From positions 458,501-522,500 of the forward strand of contig NZ_JBEWTB010000002.1 of the NCBI RefSeq assembly GCF_040549045.1: a DNA stretch of 64,000 nt. The letters run 5' to 3'. Each line of letters starts with the position of its first letter. Position 1 is the stretch's first letter. The translations under genes and the position numbers were made by a program. The notes under the pieces were generated by a model. That model did no database searches and was not told the DNA's origin. It saw only the letters and a list, made by a program, of their open reading frames with translations. The DNA is from Endozoicomonas sp. NE40 (GTDB lineage Bacteria > Pseudomonadota > Gammaproteobacteria > Pseudomonadales > Endozoicomonadaceae). Shown here piece by piece: positions 31,400 through 41,048 of the stretch.

Positions 31400-34231
31400 T
31401 TATACCGTAAATGCGTCATCTACCAGTTTCTGTTGCTCTTCTACATGCTTGGACATGTAGCCACACGCCGGTGCCGCAGAAGCATCACGTCCTGCATACT
31501 GAAGCGCCAGACTATCATTGAGCCGGGCAACAGAGCGCCGCATGTGGTGCTGGCTGCAATACCAGGCTCCCTGGTTCATAGGTTCTTCCTGGCACCAGAC
31601 AACATGCTCAAGATTTGGATATTGAATGATTAATTCATCCAGATCGTCCTGTGGGAATGGATAAAGCTGCTCGATCCTAACGACGATGGTGTCGTTAATC
31701 TCATCATTACGTCGCTTGTCAATTAAATCGTAATAGACCTTGCCACTGCAGAGAATCAACCGGCGCACATCAGCGTGCTTATGCTCTTCCACTTCAGGAA
31801 TAACGGTCTGGAACCCACCTTCAGCCAGATCTTCAAGTGTTGAGATGGCCTGTTTGTGTCTCAGCAGGCTCTTAGGGGTGAAAGCAATCAAAGGTTTGCG
31901 CAGCGGCCTTAATACCTGACGGCGCAACATGTGGAACACTTGTGCAGGGGTCGTTGGTACACACACCTGAATATTGTGTTCCGCACACAGTTGCAGGTAA
32001 CGTTCCAGCCGGGCAGACGAGTGTTCTGGTCCCTGCCCCTCGTAACCATGGGGCAACAGCATGGTCAGACCGCACAGGCGTCCCCATTTGTGCTCACCAC
32101 TGGTAATAAACTGGTCGATCACCACCTGACAACCGTTGGCAAAGTCACCAAACTGGGCCTCCCAAACCACCAGCGCCCCCGGCGTCGTGGTCGCATAACC
32201 ATACTCAAAAGCCAGCACGGCTTCTTCAGACAGCAGCGAATCCCATATCTGGAACGGGGGCTGGTCATCACTCAGCCTGGCCAGAGGTACCAGTGCGTTG
32301 CCGTCTTTCTGGTTGTGATGCACGGCATGGCGGTGAGAAAAGGTTCCGCGACCAACATCCTGACCAGTGATTCGAACAGGATGCCCCTCTTTCAACAAAG
32401 AGGCATAAGCCAAAACCTCTGCACAACCCCAGTTAATGGGCAATGCACCGGCTGCCATCTTACGACGATCGTCGATAATTTTGCTGACCTGACGCTGTAG
32501 CACAAAGCCTTCAGGAATGTCGCACAGTTTCTGTCCCAGTTCCTGCAAATTACCCAGGGCTACCCGGGTATCATGCCGTGCTGTCCACTCGTGCCCCAGA
32601 TAAGGTGTCCAGTTAACAAACAGCTCCGTATTGGGTTCCTTAACCAGTGCCTTGACAACATGCTCGCCGTTGTCCAGTGCAGTCCGATAGCTGTTCACCA
32701 GCTCCTTGTTGGCTTCAGCAGAGATGACTCCCTGCCCGGCCAGAGTTTCGGCATACAAGTCTCTGGTCGTGGCATGACTCTTGATCGTCTGGTACATCAT
32801 TGGTTGAGTTGAAGAAGGTTCATCGGCCTCGTTATGCCCACGACGACGATAGCAGACCATGTCGATCACCACGTCCCGTTTAAACTCCATACGGTAATCC
32901 AGCGCCAGCTTGGTCACAAACTGAACCGCTTCCGGATCATCACCATTTACGTGAAGAATTGGCGCACCCACCATTTTGGCAACATCGGTACAGTACTCCG
33001 TAGAACGGGCATCTTCCCGGCGACTGGTGGTAAAGCCTACCTGATTGTTAATGATGATATGGACGGTACCACCCGTACTGTAAGCACGGGTCTGGGACAT
33101 CTGCAGGGTTTCCATCACAACGCCCTGTCCGGCAAAAGCCGCGTCACCGTGAATGGAAACAGGAATTACCTGTCCCCGGACCTCATCATGACGCCGGTCC
33201 TGCCGGGCCCGCACTGAACCTTCGACTACTGGTGCCACAATTTCAAGATGCGAAGGGTTAAAAGCCAGCGCCAGGTGTACCTCTCCACCCGGCGTCATAA
33301 CATTAGACGAAAAACCCTGGTGATACTTCACATCACCAGAGCCACTGTCTGCCATTTTCTTGCCTTCAAACTCATCAAAAAGCTCAGAAGGATTTTTACC
33401 CAGAATGTTCACCAGGACATTAAGACGACCACGGTGTGCCATTCCAATAACGATTTCCTTGGCTCCGTAAGTACCTGCTCTCTGAATCATCTCGTCCAGC
33501 ATGGGAATCAACGCTTCGCCACCTTCAAGGCCAAAACGCTTAGTACCGGGGTAACGGGTACCAAGGTATTTTTCCAGCCCTTCCGCAGCGGTCAGACGTT
33601 CCAGCAGATGCAGCTGGGCTTCCCTGCCCACTTCAGGACGCCCCCTGACACTTTCCATGCGGCTCTGAAACCATCGGCGTTGCTCAGTACTGACAATATG
33701 CATGTACTCAACACCCACCGCCCCACAGTAGGTGGCATCCAGCGCAGCGATGATTTCCTGTAACGTTGCCCGTTCTTTGCCAATAAAAATGGTGCTGGTC
33801 TGAAATTCGATTTCCAGATCAGCCTGAGAAAGGCCGTGGTATTCAAGGGTCAGATCCGGGAACTTTTCCCTTTTCAATATGCCCAGCGGATCAATGCGTG
33901 CCTGCTGGTGACCACGAATTCGGTACGCACTGATCAGGCGCAGAACCTGAATCTGTTTTCGTTCATGATCACTGGATACTGTACTGGCAGCTATTGGGCG
34001 GGTAGTCTGATGTTGCCTGGCCATCAGGATGAAGTTTTCCTGAATGGTTGAGTGTGGCACATCCGGATTTCCACCATTCACCTGTGGAAGCTTTTCAAAA
34101 TAGTCACGCCACTCTTCTGAGACACCGTTAGGGTCCCGCAGATAAAGCTCGTACAACTCCTCGACGTATGCAGCATTTCCCCCGGCAATATGAGACGTCG
34201 CCCACATTTGCTGCATGACACCTTCTTGCAT
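31400..34231 (-). CDS. sucA: 2-oxoglutarate dehydrogenase E1
   Basis: 943 residues from the ATG at 34231 (MQEGVMQQMWATSHIAGGNA), close to the 933 of E. coli; the ORF is open to 34303 but those 24 residues match nothing in the family. Thiamine diphosphate site elements GMAHRGRLNVLVNILGK and GDAAFAGQGVVMET, plus YRRRGHNEADEPSSTQPMMY. It decarboxylates 2-oxoglutarate. It starts about 350 bases downstream of sdhB, enough for its own promoter. Confidence 0.97.
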   Translation of the reverse strand: MQEGVMQQMWATSHIAGGNAAYVEELYELYLRDPNGVSEEWRDYFEKLPQVNGGNPDVPHSTIQENFILMARQHQTTRPIAASTVSSDHERKQIQVLRLISAYRIRGHQQARIDPLGILKREKFPDLTLEYHGLSQADLEIEFQTSTIFIGKERATLQEIIAALDATYCGAVGVEYMHIVSTEQRRWFQSRMESVRGRPEVGREAQLHLLERLTAAEGLEKYLGTRYPGTKRFGLEGGEALIPMLDEMIQRAGTYGAKEIVIGMAHRGRLNVLVNILGKNPSELFDEFEGKKMADSGSGDVKYHQGFSSNVMTPGGEVHLALAFNPSHLEIVAPVVEGSVRARQDRRHDEVRGQVIPVSIHGDAAFAGQGVVMETLQMSQTRAYSTGGTVHIIINNQVGFTTSRREDARSTEYCTDVAKMVGAPILHVNGDDPEAVQFVTKLALDYRMEFKRDVVIDMVCYRRRGHNEADEPSSTQPMMYQTIKSHATTRDLYAETLAGQGVISAEANKELVNSYRTALDNGEHVVKALVKEPNTELFVNWTPYLGHEWTARHDTRVALGNLQELGQKLCDIPEGFVLQRQVSKIIDDRRKMAAGALPINWGCAEVLAYASLLKEGHPVRITGQDVGRGTFSHRHAVHHNQKDGNALVPLARLSDDQPPFQIWDSLLSEEAVLAFEYGYATTTPGALVVWEAQFGDFANGCQVVIDQFITSGEHKWGRLCGLTMLLPHGYEGQGPEHSSARLERYLQLCAEHNIQVCVPTTPAQVFHMLRRQVLRPLRKPLIAFTPKSLLRHKQAISTLEDLAEGGFQTVIPEVEEHKHADVRRLILCSGKVYYDLIDKRRNDEINDTIVVRIEQLYPFPQDDLDELIIQYPNLEHVVWCQEEPMNQGAWYCSQHHMRRSVARLNDSLALQYAGRDASAAPACGYMSKHVEEQQKLVDDAFTV

Positions 34232-34579
34232 GGTCCGCACCCCGTATATCTGGGGCAAAATCTCATACAGAGGTTCGCACGTGCAGGATTCATACCGTTC
34301 CATTCCGTTACGATGCGTTGAAAGTGTGCTGTCCTTTTAAACATCCACTTTCAACCCCCCCTTCAGATAACCAGCACTATGCTGGCCGCCCCTGCTGGTA
34401 AAACTTACCGGCCGTTCACAAAAAACTGGTCACAAAACCGGCAGGCATCCAAGAGTAAACTACAGACAGAGCTATGTATATAACCAGCTCCACCTTCGAA
34501 CAATCCCGCTCCATTGTAGATACAATTAACTGTAAAAAAATACTATTTGTAACTGCACCCACTAAACGCAACAACGCCA
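34232..34579 (-). other. sdhB-sucA intergenic region
   Basis: About 350 bases without a gene. It holds two short perfect hairpins (CCAGCA/TGCTGG at 34371-34385 and GGTAA/TTACC at 34396-34408) and AT-rich stretches such as TTATATAC on the minus strand, where a sucA promoter could lie. No strong consensus promoter is seen, so I do not call one. Confidence 0.45.
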
Positions 34580-35293
34580 TTAAGTGGCGCTGTTAAAAAG
34601 CATCTGCCGGATATGCCCAATGGCTTTGGTTGGGTTCAACCCCTTTGGGCAAACACTGACGCAGTTCATAATGCCCCGGCACCGGAACACGCTGAATGGA
34701 TCATCCAGATCAGCCAGACGTTCCTGAGTGGCGGTATCACGACTGTCTGCCAGGAAGCGGTATGCCTGCAGCAGGCCGGAAGGCCCCACAAACTTGTCAG
34801 GATTCCACCAGAAGGACGGGCAGGCTGTTGAACAGCAGGCACAGAGTATGCATTCATAAAGCCCGTCAAGCTTTTCCCGGTCTTCAGGTGACTGCAAACG
34901 TTCAATGGCGGGGGCAGGCTGATCATTAATCAGGTAGGGCCTGATCTTTTCATACTGCTTGTAGAACTGCCCCATATCGACAACCAGATCACGTATAACT
35001 GGCAGTCCCGGCAGCGGACGCAGAACCAGACGTTTGCCCCGGGTGGCTTCAGACAGAGGCGTGATGCACGCCAGTCCGTTAGTCCCGCTGATGCTTAAGC
35101 CATCGGAGCCACAAACCCCTTCCCGACAGGAACGTCGGTAAGCCAGGGTCGGGTCCTGCTCTTTCAGAAGGTTGAGAACATCAAGCACCATCAGGTCTTT
35201 GCCTTCCGGAATCTCCACCTGATAATCCTGCATAAAAGGCCTGGCATCCGTTTCCGGATTATAGCGATAGACACTTACTAACATAACTATCAT
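34580..35293 (-). CDS. sdhB: Succinate dehydrogenase iron-sulfur subunit
   Basis: 237 residues from the ATG at 35293; an ATG at 35284 (MLVSVYRYNPETD) shares the same GGGAGG site. [2Fe-2S] cysteines in YRRSCREGVCGSDGLSISG and GLACITPL, then the [4Fe-4S]/[3Fe-4S] motifs ECILCACCSTACPSFWWN and RGIMNCVSVCPKGLNPTKA. It passes electrons from SdhA to the quinone site. Gap to sdhA is 9 bases. Confidence 0.98.
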   Translation of the reverse strand: MIVMLVSVYRYNPETDARPFMQDYQVEIPEGKDLMVLDVLNLLKEQDPTLAYRRSCREGVCGSDGLSISGTNGLACITPLSEATRGKRLVLRPLPGLPVIRDLVVDMGQFYKQYEKIRPYLINDQPAPAIERLQSPEDREKLDGLYECILCACCSTACPSFWWNPDKFVGPSGLLQAYRFLADSRDTATQERLADLDDPFSVFRCRGIMNCVSVCPKGLNPTKAIGHIRQMLFNSAT

Positions 35294-35302
35294 TAGCCTC
35301 CC

Positions 35303-37075
35303 TTAATACGTTCTTGCCTTGGGCGGGAACGCTTCCATCGATGTGGGAGCAAAATTCACCTGACGTTTACCTACTGCCCTGTCTGTCGGGTAGTAAACCG
35401 AATGAACCAGCCAGTTTTCGTCATCACGTTCGGTAAAGTCATTCCGGGCATGCGCGCCCCGGGACTCTTTACGCTCTTCAGCTGACACCGCTGTGGCGTA
35501 AGCCACCTCATAAAGATTTTCAAGCTCCAGAGCTTCAATTCTGGCGGTATTAAAAGCCTGACTCTTATCCTGCAGATGGAGGTTCTGCATCCGCTCTCCC
35601 AGTTCATCCAGCTTTTTAAGACCTTCCTGCATGCTGTCACCTTCGCGGAACACTCCGAAATACAGCTGCATGGTGTTTTGCAGTTCGGTTCTCAGCTCTG
35701 CGACTTTTTCACCGGACTGGCTGCTGTTCAGACGGTCAAGTCTGGACAGCGCTGCTTCAATGTCACTGTCGGATGCATCGACTGAGTCAAAACCTTCATT
35801 CAGGCTCTTTTCAATCTGCAGCCCTGCTGCCCGGCCGAAGACCACCAGGTCAAGCAGAGAGTTACCGCCAAGACGGTTAGCACCGTGAACCGATACACAG
35901 GCTGCTTCTCCACAGGCGTAAAGACCATCCACCACCTGATCATTACCCTGACCGTCAGGGAACAGCGCCTGACCACCAATATTAGTTGGGATGCCCCCCA
36001 TCATGTAATGGCAGGTAGGTACCACAGGAACCGGCGCTTTTACCGGGTCAACATGGGCAAAGGTTTTGGACAGTTCGCAGATGCCCGGCAGGCGCAGGTT
36101 CAGGGTTTCATCACCCAGATGATCAAGTTTCAGCAGTACATGGTCTTTATCCGGACCACAGCCCCGGCCTTCCAGAATTTCAATAATCATGGAACGGGCG
36201 ACCACATCACGACCCGCCAGGTCCTTGGCATTAGGTGCATAGCGCTCCATAAAACGCTCACCTTCGCTGTTGATCAGGTAGCCCCCTTCACCACGGCAGC
36301 CTTCGGTGACCAGAACGCCGGCACCATGAATGCCGGTTGGATGGAACTGCCACATCTCCATATCCTGCATCGGGAAGCCTGCGCGTAACGCCATGCCGAT
36401 GCCGTCGCCGGTGTTAATCAGGGCATTAGTGGTCGAAGCGTAAATTCGACCTGAACCACCCGTTGCCAGTACTGTCGCCTTGGCTTTAACGTAAACGGTT
36501 TCACCGGTCTCAATGCAGATGGCAATAACGCCTGCTACCTGCCCCCGCTGGTTTTTGACCAGGTCAACGGCGTACCACTCATTAAAAAAAGTGGTACCAC
36601 CTTTCAGGTTGGCCTGGTAAAGGGTGTGTAACAGGGCGTGTCCGGTTCGATCAGCTGCGGCACAGGTTCTCGCTGCCTGACCACCTTTTCCGTACTCTTT
36701 AGACTGACCGCCAAACGGACGCTGATAAATGCGCCCTTCATCGGTTCTGGAAAATGGCAGCCCCATATGTTCCAGCTCAAACACAGCCTGGGGACCAACG
36801 GAACACATGTACTCAATGGCCTCCTGATCACCGATATAATCGGAGCCCTTAACCGTATCAAACATGTGCCAGCGCCAGTCATCCTTGGGGTCATCACTGG
36901 CTATTGCACAGGTAATCCCTCCCTGGGCCGAAACGGTGTGCGAACGGGTCGGAAAAACTTTCGTGATACAGGCCGTCCTGATACCTGCCTCAGTTAACTG
37001 CAGTGCAGCGCGCATACCCGCGCCGCCTCCACCAATAACAATCGCATCATAGGTAAGGGTACGAAGTGCCGCCAT
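35303..37075 (-). CDS. sdhA: Succinate dehydrogenase flavoprotein
   Basis: 590 residues (E. coli 588). FAD-binding GGGGAGMRAALQL at 16-28, the covalent-FAD histidine region TRSHTVSAQGGITCA, the active-site SKTFAHVDPVKAPVPVVPT and HGANRLGGNSLLDLVVFG. It oxidises succinate to fumarate. It begins 3 bases after sdhD and precedes sdhB, the standard sdhCDAB order. Confidence 0.98.
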   Translation of the reverse strand: MAALRTLTYDAIVIGGGGAGMRAALQLTEAGIRTACITKVFPTRSHTVSAQGGITCAIASDDPKDDWRWHMFDTVKGSDYIGDQEAIEYMCSVGPQAVFELEHMGLPFSRTDEGRIYQRPFGGQSKEYGKGGQAARTCAAADRTGHALLHTLYQANLKGGTTFFNEWYAVDLVKNQRGQVAGVIAICIETGETVYVKAKATVLATGGSGRIYASTTNALINTGDGIGMALRAGFPMQDMEMWQFHPTGIHGAGVLVTEGCRGEGGYLINSEGERFMERYAPNAKDLAGRDVVARSMIIEILEGRGCGPDKDHVLLKLDHLGDETLNLRLPGICELSKTFAHVDPVKAPVPVVPTCHYMMGGIPTNIGGQALFPDGQGNDQVVDGLYACGEAACVSVHGANRLGGNSLLDLVVFGRAAGLQIEKSLNEGFDSVDASDSDIEAALSRLDRLNSSQSGEKVAELRTELQNTMQLYFGVFREGDSMQEGLKKLDELGERMQNLHLQDKSQAFNTARIEALELENLYEVAYATAVSAEERKESRGAHARNDFTERDDENWLVHSVYYPTDRAVGKRQVNFAPTSMEAFPPKARTY

Positions 37076-37078
37076 TAA

Positions 37079-37447
37079 TCAGAGCCCCCAGATTACTTGA
37101 ATGCCCCAGACCAGATAACTGAACAGTGCAATAAAGCAGATCAGTTGCACGGGGAACCGAATCAAAACCGACTTTTCTCCGAAAGCACGGCTATTTAAAT
37201 AGTCTGTGGCAATGGTCCACATGCCTACCCAGGCATGGGCAACAAGAGACAGAAGCGCCAGAAAGCTGAAAATACGTACCCAGACCTGGCTGAACAGTTC
37301 ACTCCACTGTCCATAATCCAGCCCGGGCGTTGTCAGAATATATCCGACGATAAACAGGGTATAGGCTGCCAGAACAATCGCGGAGAGACGCTGCAGCATC
37401 CAGTCATACAACCCGCTTCGGGACAAATTGGTGATATTGGTTACCAT
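37079..37447 (-). CDS. sdhD: Succinate dehydrogenase membrane anchor D
   Basis: 122 residues with three membrane helices: LSAIVLAAYTLFIVGYILTT, RIFSFLALLSLVAHAWVGMW, and RFPVQLICFIALFSYLVWGI. Its helix II carries the heme/quinone-region histidine in VAHAWVGMWTIATDYL. It anchors SdhAB with SdhC. It overlaps the sdhC stop by 7 bases. Confidence 0.96.
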   Translation of the reverse strand: MVTNITNLSRSGLYDWMLQRLSAIVLAAYTLFIVGYILTTPGLDYGQWSELFSQVWVRIFSFLALLSLVAHAWVGMWTIATDYLNSRAFGEKSVLIRFPVQLICFIALFSYLVWGIQVIWGL

Positions 37448-37815
37448 ACCCAGACCCCCGCAAGAACGATCAGAACGGCTGATACAACAATGGTGACTAT
37501 TGAACCGATACGGCCAGACTCAAGCTCTTCGCCTATGCCGATATCCATCAACAAGTGTTTGACTCCGGCAACGAAGTGGTAGATCAATCCTGAAAGCAGA
37601 ACCCAGAGGACAAATTTTGCCAGCCCCGATGACAGGATCACCTGCAGGTCAGCAAAGGATTCTTCAGAAGCCAGCGAAAGGTCCAGTGCATAAATCAGCA
37701 ACCCTACCCCGATAAAAAGGAGTATGCCTGACAGTCGATGCAAGATGGAGGTATAAGCTGGCAGAGGCAGTTTTATTGTCGTTATATCCAGATTGACTGG
37801 TCTTTTGCTATTCAC
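37441..37815 (-). CDS. sdhC: Succinate dehydrogenase cytochrome b556 subunit
   Basis: 124 residues, three helices. The signature SILHRLSGILLFIGVG and the heme-ligand region LIYHFVAGVKHLLMDIGIG are present. With SdhD it binds heme b and quinone. First gene of the sdh-suc operon; the promoter called at 38002-38030 lies about 190 bases upstream. Confidence 0.97.
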   Translation of the reverse strand: MNSKRPVNLDITTIKLPLPAYTSILHRLSGILLFIGVGLLIYALDLSLASEESFADLQVILSSGLAKFVLWVLLSGLIYHFVAGVKHLLMDIGIGEELESGRIGSIVTIVVSAVLIVLAGVWVW

Positions 37816-38001
37816 GTTTTTTGTCCTGACGCCTTACGGCGTGCGCAGCAGAAAGAGCACTGAAACCCCGGGACAGAATACTCAGGGTCCCCAAAAAACG
37901 CAGGTCCCAAACCTGCTCAACCGCTGACGTTTACAGGTTTCCGTCAGCCGTTGGAGGCTATTCCGTCCCCTGCTAAAAGCCTTCCGCGACTTCGGGTTCG
38001 A

Positions 38002-38030
38002 AGTATATACACTTCGGTTTTCAATTACAA
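38002..38030 (-). promoter_or_regulatory. Candidate sdhC promoter
   Basis: On the minus strand TTGTAA (-35, 38025-38030) and TATACT (-10, 38002-38007) are separated by 17 bases, upstream of sdhC by about 190 bases. Confidence 0.6.
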
Positions 38031-38094
38031 TTTACTTCCATATTAAGGAATTCTGCTTACTGATCATTATTTTACCGGTCATAATTTTTCAGGT

Positions 38095-38122
38095 TTGACA
38101 AAAGATTTAATCCCTCTATAGT
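38095..38122 (+). promoter_or_regulatory. Candidate gltA promoter
   Basis: A perfect TTGACA (38095-38100) with TATAGT (38117-38122), 16-base spacing, about 115 bases before gltA. Typical sigma-70 promoter. Confidence 0.75.
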
Positions 38123-38236
38123 GGTCGAACCGTACAAGCGGGCCCGGTCATTTTCTGTCTAACAATTACTCATATCAGGGCCTGGATTGACTATAAAGAC
38201 ACCAATAAAACGGCAAAACAGGAGGCCAACCTGATC

Positions 38237-39520
38237 ATGGCTGAAAAAAAAGCTCTCTTAACGATAGAAGGCAAGGAGCTGGAGTTACCTGTTTACTCCG
38301 GCTCTACTGGTCCTGATGTTATTGACGTCCGCAGCCTTACTGCCAATGGTTACTTTACATACGACCCTGGTTTTGTATCTACCGCATCCTGTGAGTCTAA
38401 AATCACTTACATTGATGGCAACAAAGGCATACTGTTGCACCGGGGTTACCCGATTGAACAACTGGCAGAACATTCTGACTACCTCGAAACCTGTTTTCTG
38501 CTGATCTACGGGGAACTGCCAAACGCTGAAGAAAAAAACCGGTTCCAGAAAACCATCATGAACCATACGATGGTTCATGAACAACTGATCGATCTGTTCT
38601 CAGGTTTCCGCCGCGACGCACACCCTATGGCAGTGATCTGTGGTGTTGTAGGTGCATTGTCCGCGTTCTATCACGACTCTCTGGACATCACCAATGAAAA
38701 TCACCGGGAAATCTGTGCCTACCGCCTGATTTCCAAGATGCCAACCCTGGCAGCCATGGCGTATAAATACTCCATTGGTCAGCCTTTCATGTATCCGCGC
38801 AACGACCTTTCGTACGGTGGCAACTTCCTGCACATGATGTTTGGTACCCCCTGTGAAGATTACGAGGTCAGCCCGGTACTGGCACGCGCTATGGATCGCA
38901 TCTTCCTGCTTCATGCAGACCATGAGCAGAATGCATCCACTTCAACGGTTCGCCTGGCCGGCTCCAGTGGTGCCAACCCATTCGCCTGTATTGCTGCCGG
39001 TATCGCAGCCCTGTGGGGACCAGCCCATGGCGGTGCCAATGAAGCGGTACTGGTGATGCTGAATGAGATTGGCAGTGTTGACAATATTGACGAATTCATC
39101 GCCCGCGCCAAAGACAAGGACGACCCTTTCCGACTGATGGGCTTTGGTCATCGTGTCTATAAAAACTTTGACCCGCGTGCCAAAGTGATGAAGCAGACCT
39201 GCGACGAAGTCTTGTACGAACTGGGCCTGGAAAACGACCCTCTGTTCAAAATTGCCAAACGTCTTGAACAGATTGCGCTGGAAGATGAATATTTCATTGA
39301 GAAGAAGCTCTATCCGAATGTCGATTTCTACTCAGGCATCATCCTGAAAGCATTAGGCATTCCAACTGAGATGTTTACGGTTATCTTTGCAACAGGTCGT
39401 ACGCCGGGCTGGATTGCTCACTGGCATGAAATGATCAGCGGTGAATATCGCATTGGTCGCCCCCGTCAGTTGTACACAGGTACCACATCCAGAAACTTTG
39501 TGCCTCTGGACCAGCGCTGA
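38237..39520 (+). CDS. gltA: Citrate synthase (type II)
   Basis: 427 residues, the hexameric type of gram-negative bacteria. Catalytic histidines and aspartate can be seen in LLHADHEQNASTSTVRLAGS, LMGFGHRVYKNFDPRAKVM, and FYSGIILKALGIP. Start MAEKKALLTIEGKELELPVY with AGGAGG upstream. It condenses acetyl-CoA and oxaloacetate. It is divergent from the sdh-suc operon, as in many proteobacteria. Confidence 0.98.
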   Translation: MAEKKALLTIEGKELELPVYSGSTGPDVIDVRSLTANGYFTYDPGFVSTASCESKITYIDGNKGILLHRGYPIEQLAEHSDYLETCFLLIYGELPNAEEKNRFQKTIMNHTMVHEQLIDLFSGFRRDAHPMAVICGVVGALSAFYHDSLDITNENHREICAYRLISKMPTLAAMAYKYSIGQPFMYPRNDLSYGGNFLHMMFGTPCEDYEVSPVLARAMDRIFLLHADHEQNASTSTVRLAGSSGANPFACIAAGIAALWGPAHGGANEAVLVMLNEIGSVDNIDEFIARAKDKDDPFRLMGFGHRVYKNFDPRAKVMKQTCDEVLYELGLENDPLFKIAKRLEQIALEDEYFIEKKLYPNVDFYSGIILKALGIPTEMFTVIFATGRTPGWIAHWHEMISGEYRIGRPRQLYTGTTSRNFVPLDQR

Positions 39521-39560
39521 TTTGCGCATCTTTTTAACCTGACTGACCATTAACTTCAAG

Positions 39561-39600
39561 AAGCCGGCAATACTCACACTGAGAATTGCCGGCTTATTAT
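39561..39600 (+). terminator. Terminator after gltA
   Basis: An 11-bp stem AAGCCGGCAAT/ATTGCCGGCTT with a 13-base loop, followed by ATTATT (AT-rich rather than pure T), 40 bases beyond the gltA stop. Confidence 0.75.
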
Positions 39601-39684
39601 TGTCTTTCGTCTAACCCGTTAAGGTCTAAAATAAAGCAGGCCGATATAAATAAACACAACTGTCAATGAAGCGAAGGGCGCATC

Positions 39685-40422
39685 ATGGACCCTGTTTTTT
39701 CCCTGCCTACCCTGGAAGTCCTGCTGACGCCTGAGCCCTGGATAGCCCTGGCGACACTGGCTCTGCTTGAAATCATTCTTGGCATCGACAATATCATTTT
39801 CATTACTATTGTGGTCGACCGGTTGCCAGAACAGCAACGGGCGAGCGCCCGTTACCTCGGCCTGCTGCTGGCAATGGGTACCCGAATCGCTTTACTGCTG
39901 TCTATCGCCTGGATTATGGGGTTAACTGCGACCTGGTTTACCGTGTTCGGACATGAAGTCTCTGGCAGGGATATCATTCTGTTTGGCGGTGGACTGTTTC
40001 TGCTGGCGAAATCAACACACGAAATTCACAACTGTTTCGAACCGGAAGACGAGGGTGCCCCGGCACTTATACGACGAGGTTTTTTCTTCACCCTGATTCA
40101 GATCGCGCTTCTGGATATTGTTTTCTCCCTGGACTCTGTCATCACCGCTGTCGGCCTGGCTGACGATGTATGGGTGATGGTGGCCGCCATCATGATCGCC
40201 GTGGGTGTAATGATGTTTGCCGCTGGCCCCATCGGCCAGTTTGTCAGCAATAACCCAACCTTTAAAATGCTGGCACTCAGCTTCCTGATTCTCATCGGTG
40301 TTTCACTGATGGCTGAAGGTCTGGACTTCCACATACCCAAGGGGTATATCTACTTCGCCATGGCCTTCTCACTCATGGTGGAAATGCTGAACCGCCGCAT
40401 GAGCCAGAAACGGAGTCACTGA
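39685..40422 (+). CDS. TerC family integral membrane protein
   Basis: 245 residues with seven hydrophobic helices. The TerC motifs are LEIILGIDNIIFITIVVDRL near the N-terminus and LLDIVFSLDSVITAVGLADD mid-way, with acidic residues inside helices that are thought to bind metal ions (Mn2+). It may export manganese or protect secreted proteins. A GAAGGG site precedes the ATG. Its stop overlaps the next start (TGATG). No C-terminal CBS domain is present. Confidence 0.92.
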   Translation: MDPVFSLPTLEVLLTPEPWIALATLALLEIILGIDNIIFITIVVDRLPEQQRASARYLGLLLAMGTRIALLLSIAWIMGLTATWFTVFGHEVSGRDIILFGGGLFLLAKSTHEIHNCFEPEDEGAPALIRRGFFFTLIQIALLDIVFSLDSVITAVGLADDVWVMVAAIMIAVGVMMFAAGPIGQFVSNNPTFKMLALSFLILIGVSLMAEGLDFHIPKGYIYFAMAFSLMVEMLNRRMSQKRSH

Positions 40423-41048
40423 TGTCACAAAAAGTTGTTCTGTTTGATATGGACGGTGTTATTGCTGATTCCTGGCAGGCATTTTATCCGGTCTTCAGTG
40501 AGTACCTGAACAAAACAGGTTTCAATGATCTGGTCAGTGAGGCTGTTCTACTGGAAATGTTTGAAGGCAATTTTTACCAGAATCTGCAAACGGCACTTCA
40601 CCCCTGCCCGGTTAACCAGACAAACTTTCTTCAATTGAGCCTGGCGTTAACCACTGCGATCAAAAGCTGTTCCCCTTTTCCCGGAATAAAACAGGCACTG
40701 CAGCAGCTCAACCATCATTATCCTCTGTATCTGATAACCAATAACTTCAATGCTACCGCCAGTGTTTTTCTGGAAGAACACCGGCTGAATGTTTTTCAGG
40801 AAGTACTCGGTCTTGAAACACATCGGGACAAAACAGTAAAAATTGCCCGGATTCAGGCGCAATATCCCGACCACTCAGTTTTCTTTATCAGCGACACCCT
40901 TGGTGACATTCTGGAAGCCCGACAAACCGAAGCGGTGACCATTGCCATCAGCTGGGGCTGGCATTCACGCCAAACCCTTCTGCGAGGTTCACCCGACACA
41001 ATCCTTGATACTCCAGACGAGCTGCTAGACTACATTATCCATTTCTAG
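40422..41048 (+). CDS. HAD-superfamily hydrolase
   Basis: 208 residues. Motif I VVLFDMDGVIADSWQAF (Asp8 and Asp10), a helical cap, motif II YLITNN, Lys in THRDKTVKIARI, and motif IV FFISDTLGDILEARQ. It is a phosphatase of the phosphoglycolate/beta-phosphoglucomutase type. Substrate unknown. It is translationally coupled to terC (TGATG) and touches the EIIC gene's GTG (40422 and 41048). Confidence 0.9.
   Translation: MSQKVVLFDMDGVIADSWQAFYPVFSEYLNKTGFNDLVSEAVLLEMFEGNFYQNLQTALHPCPVNQTNFLQLSLALTTAIKSCSPFPGIKQALQQLNHHYPLYLITNNFNATASVFLEEHRLNVFQEVLGLETHRDKTVKIARIQAQYPDHSVFFISDTLGDILEARQTEAVTIAISWGWHSRQTLLRGSPDTILDTPDELLDYIIHF

Larger units (their letters stand above)
37816..38236. promoter_or_regulatory. 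Divergent sdh/gltA control region
   Basis: A 421-base gap with no gene. It carries promoters in both directions (separate entries) and a 3' GC-rich part near sdhC. A gltA leader with AGGAGG lies at 38220-38225. Shared regulation of TCA genes is a reasonable inference. Confidence 0.7.

Noticed and set aside
31931..33763. Several plus-strand frames of 80 to 190 codons opposite sucA
   Set aside because: Shadows of the reverse strand of sucA; sequence is not gene-like.
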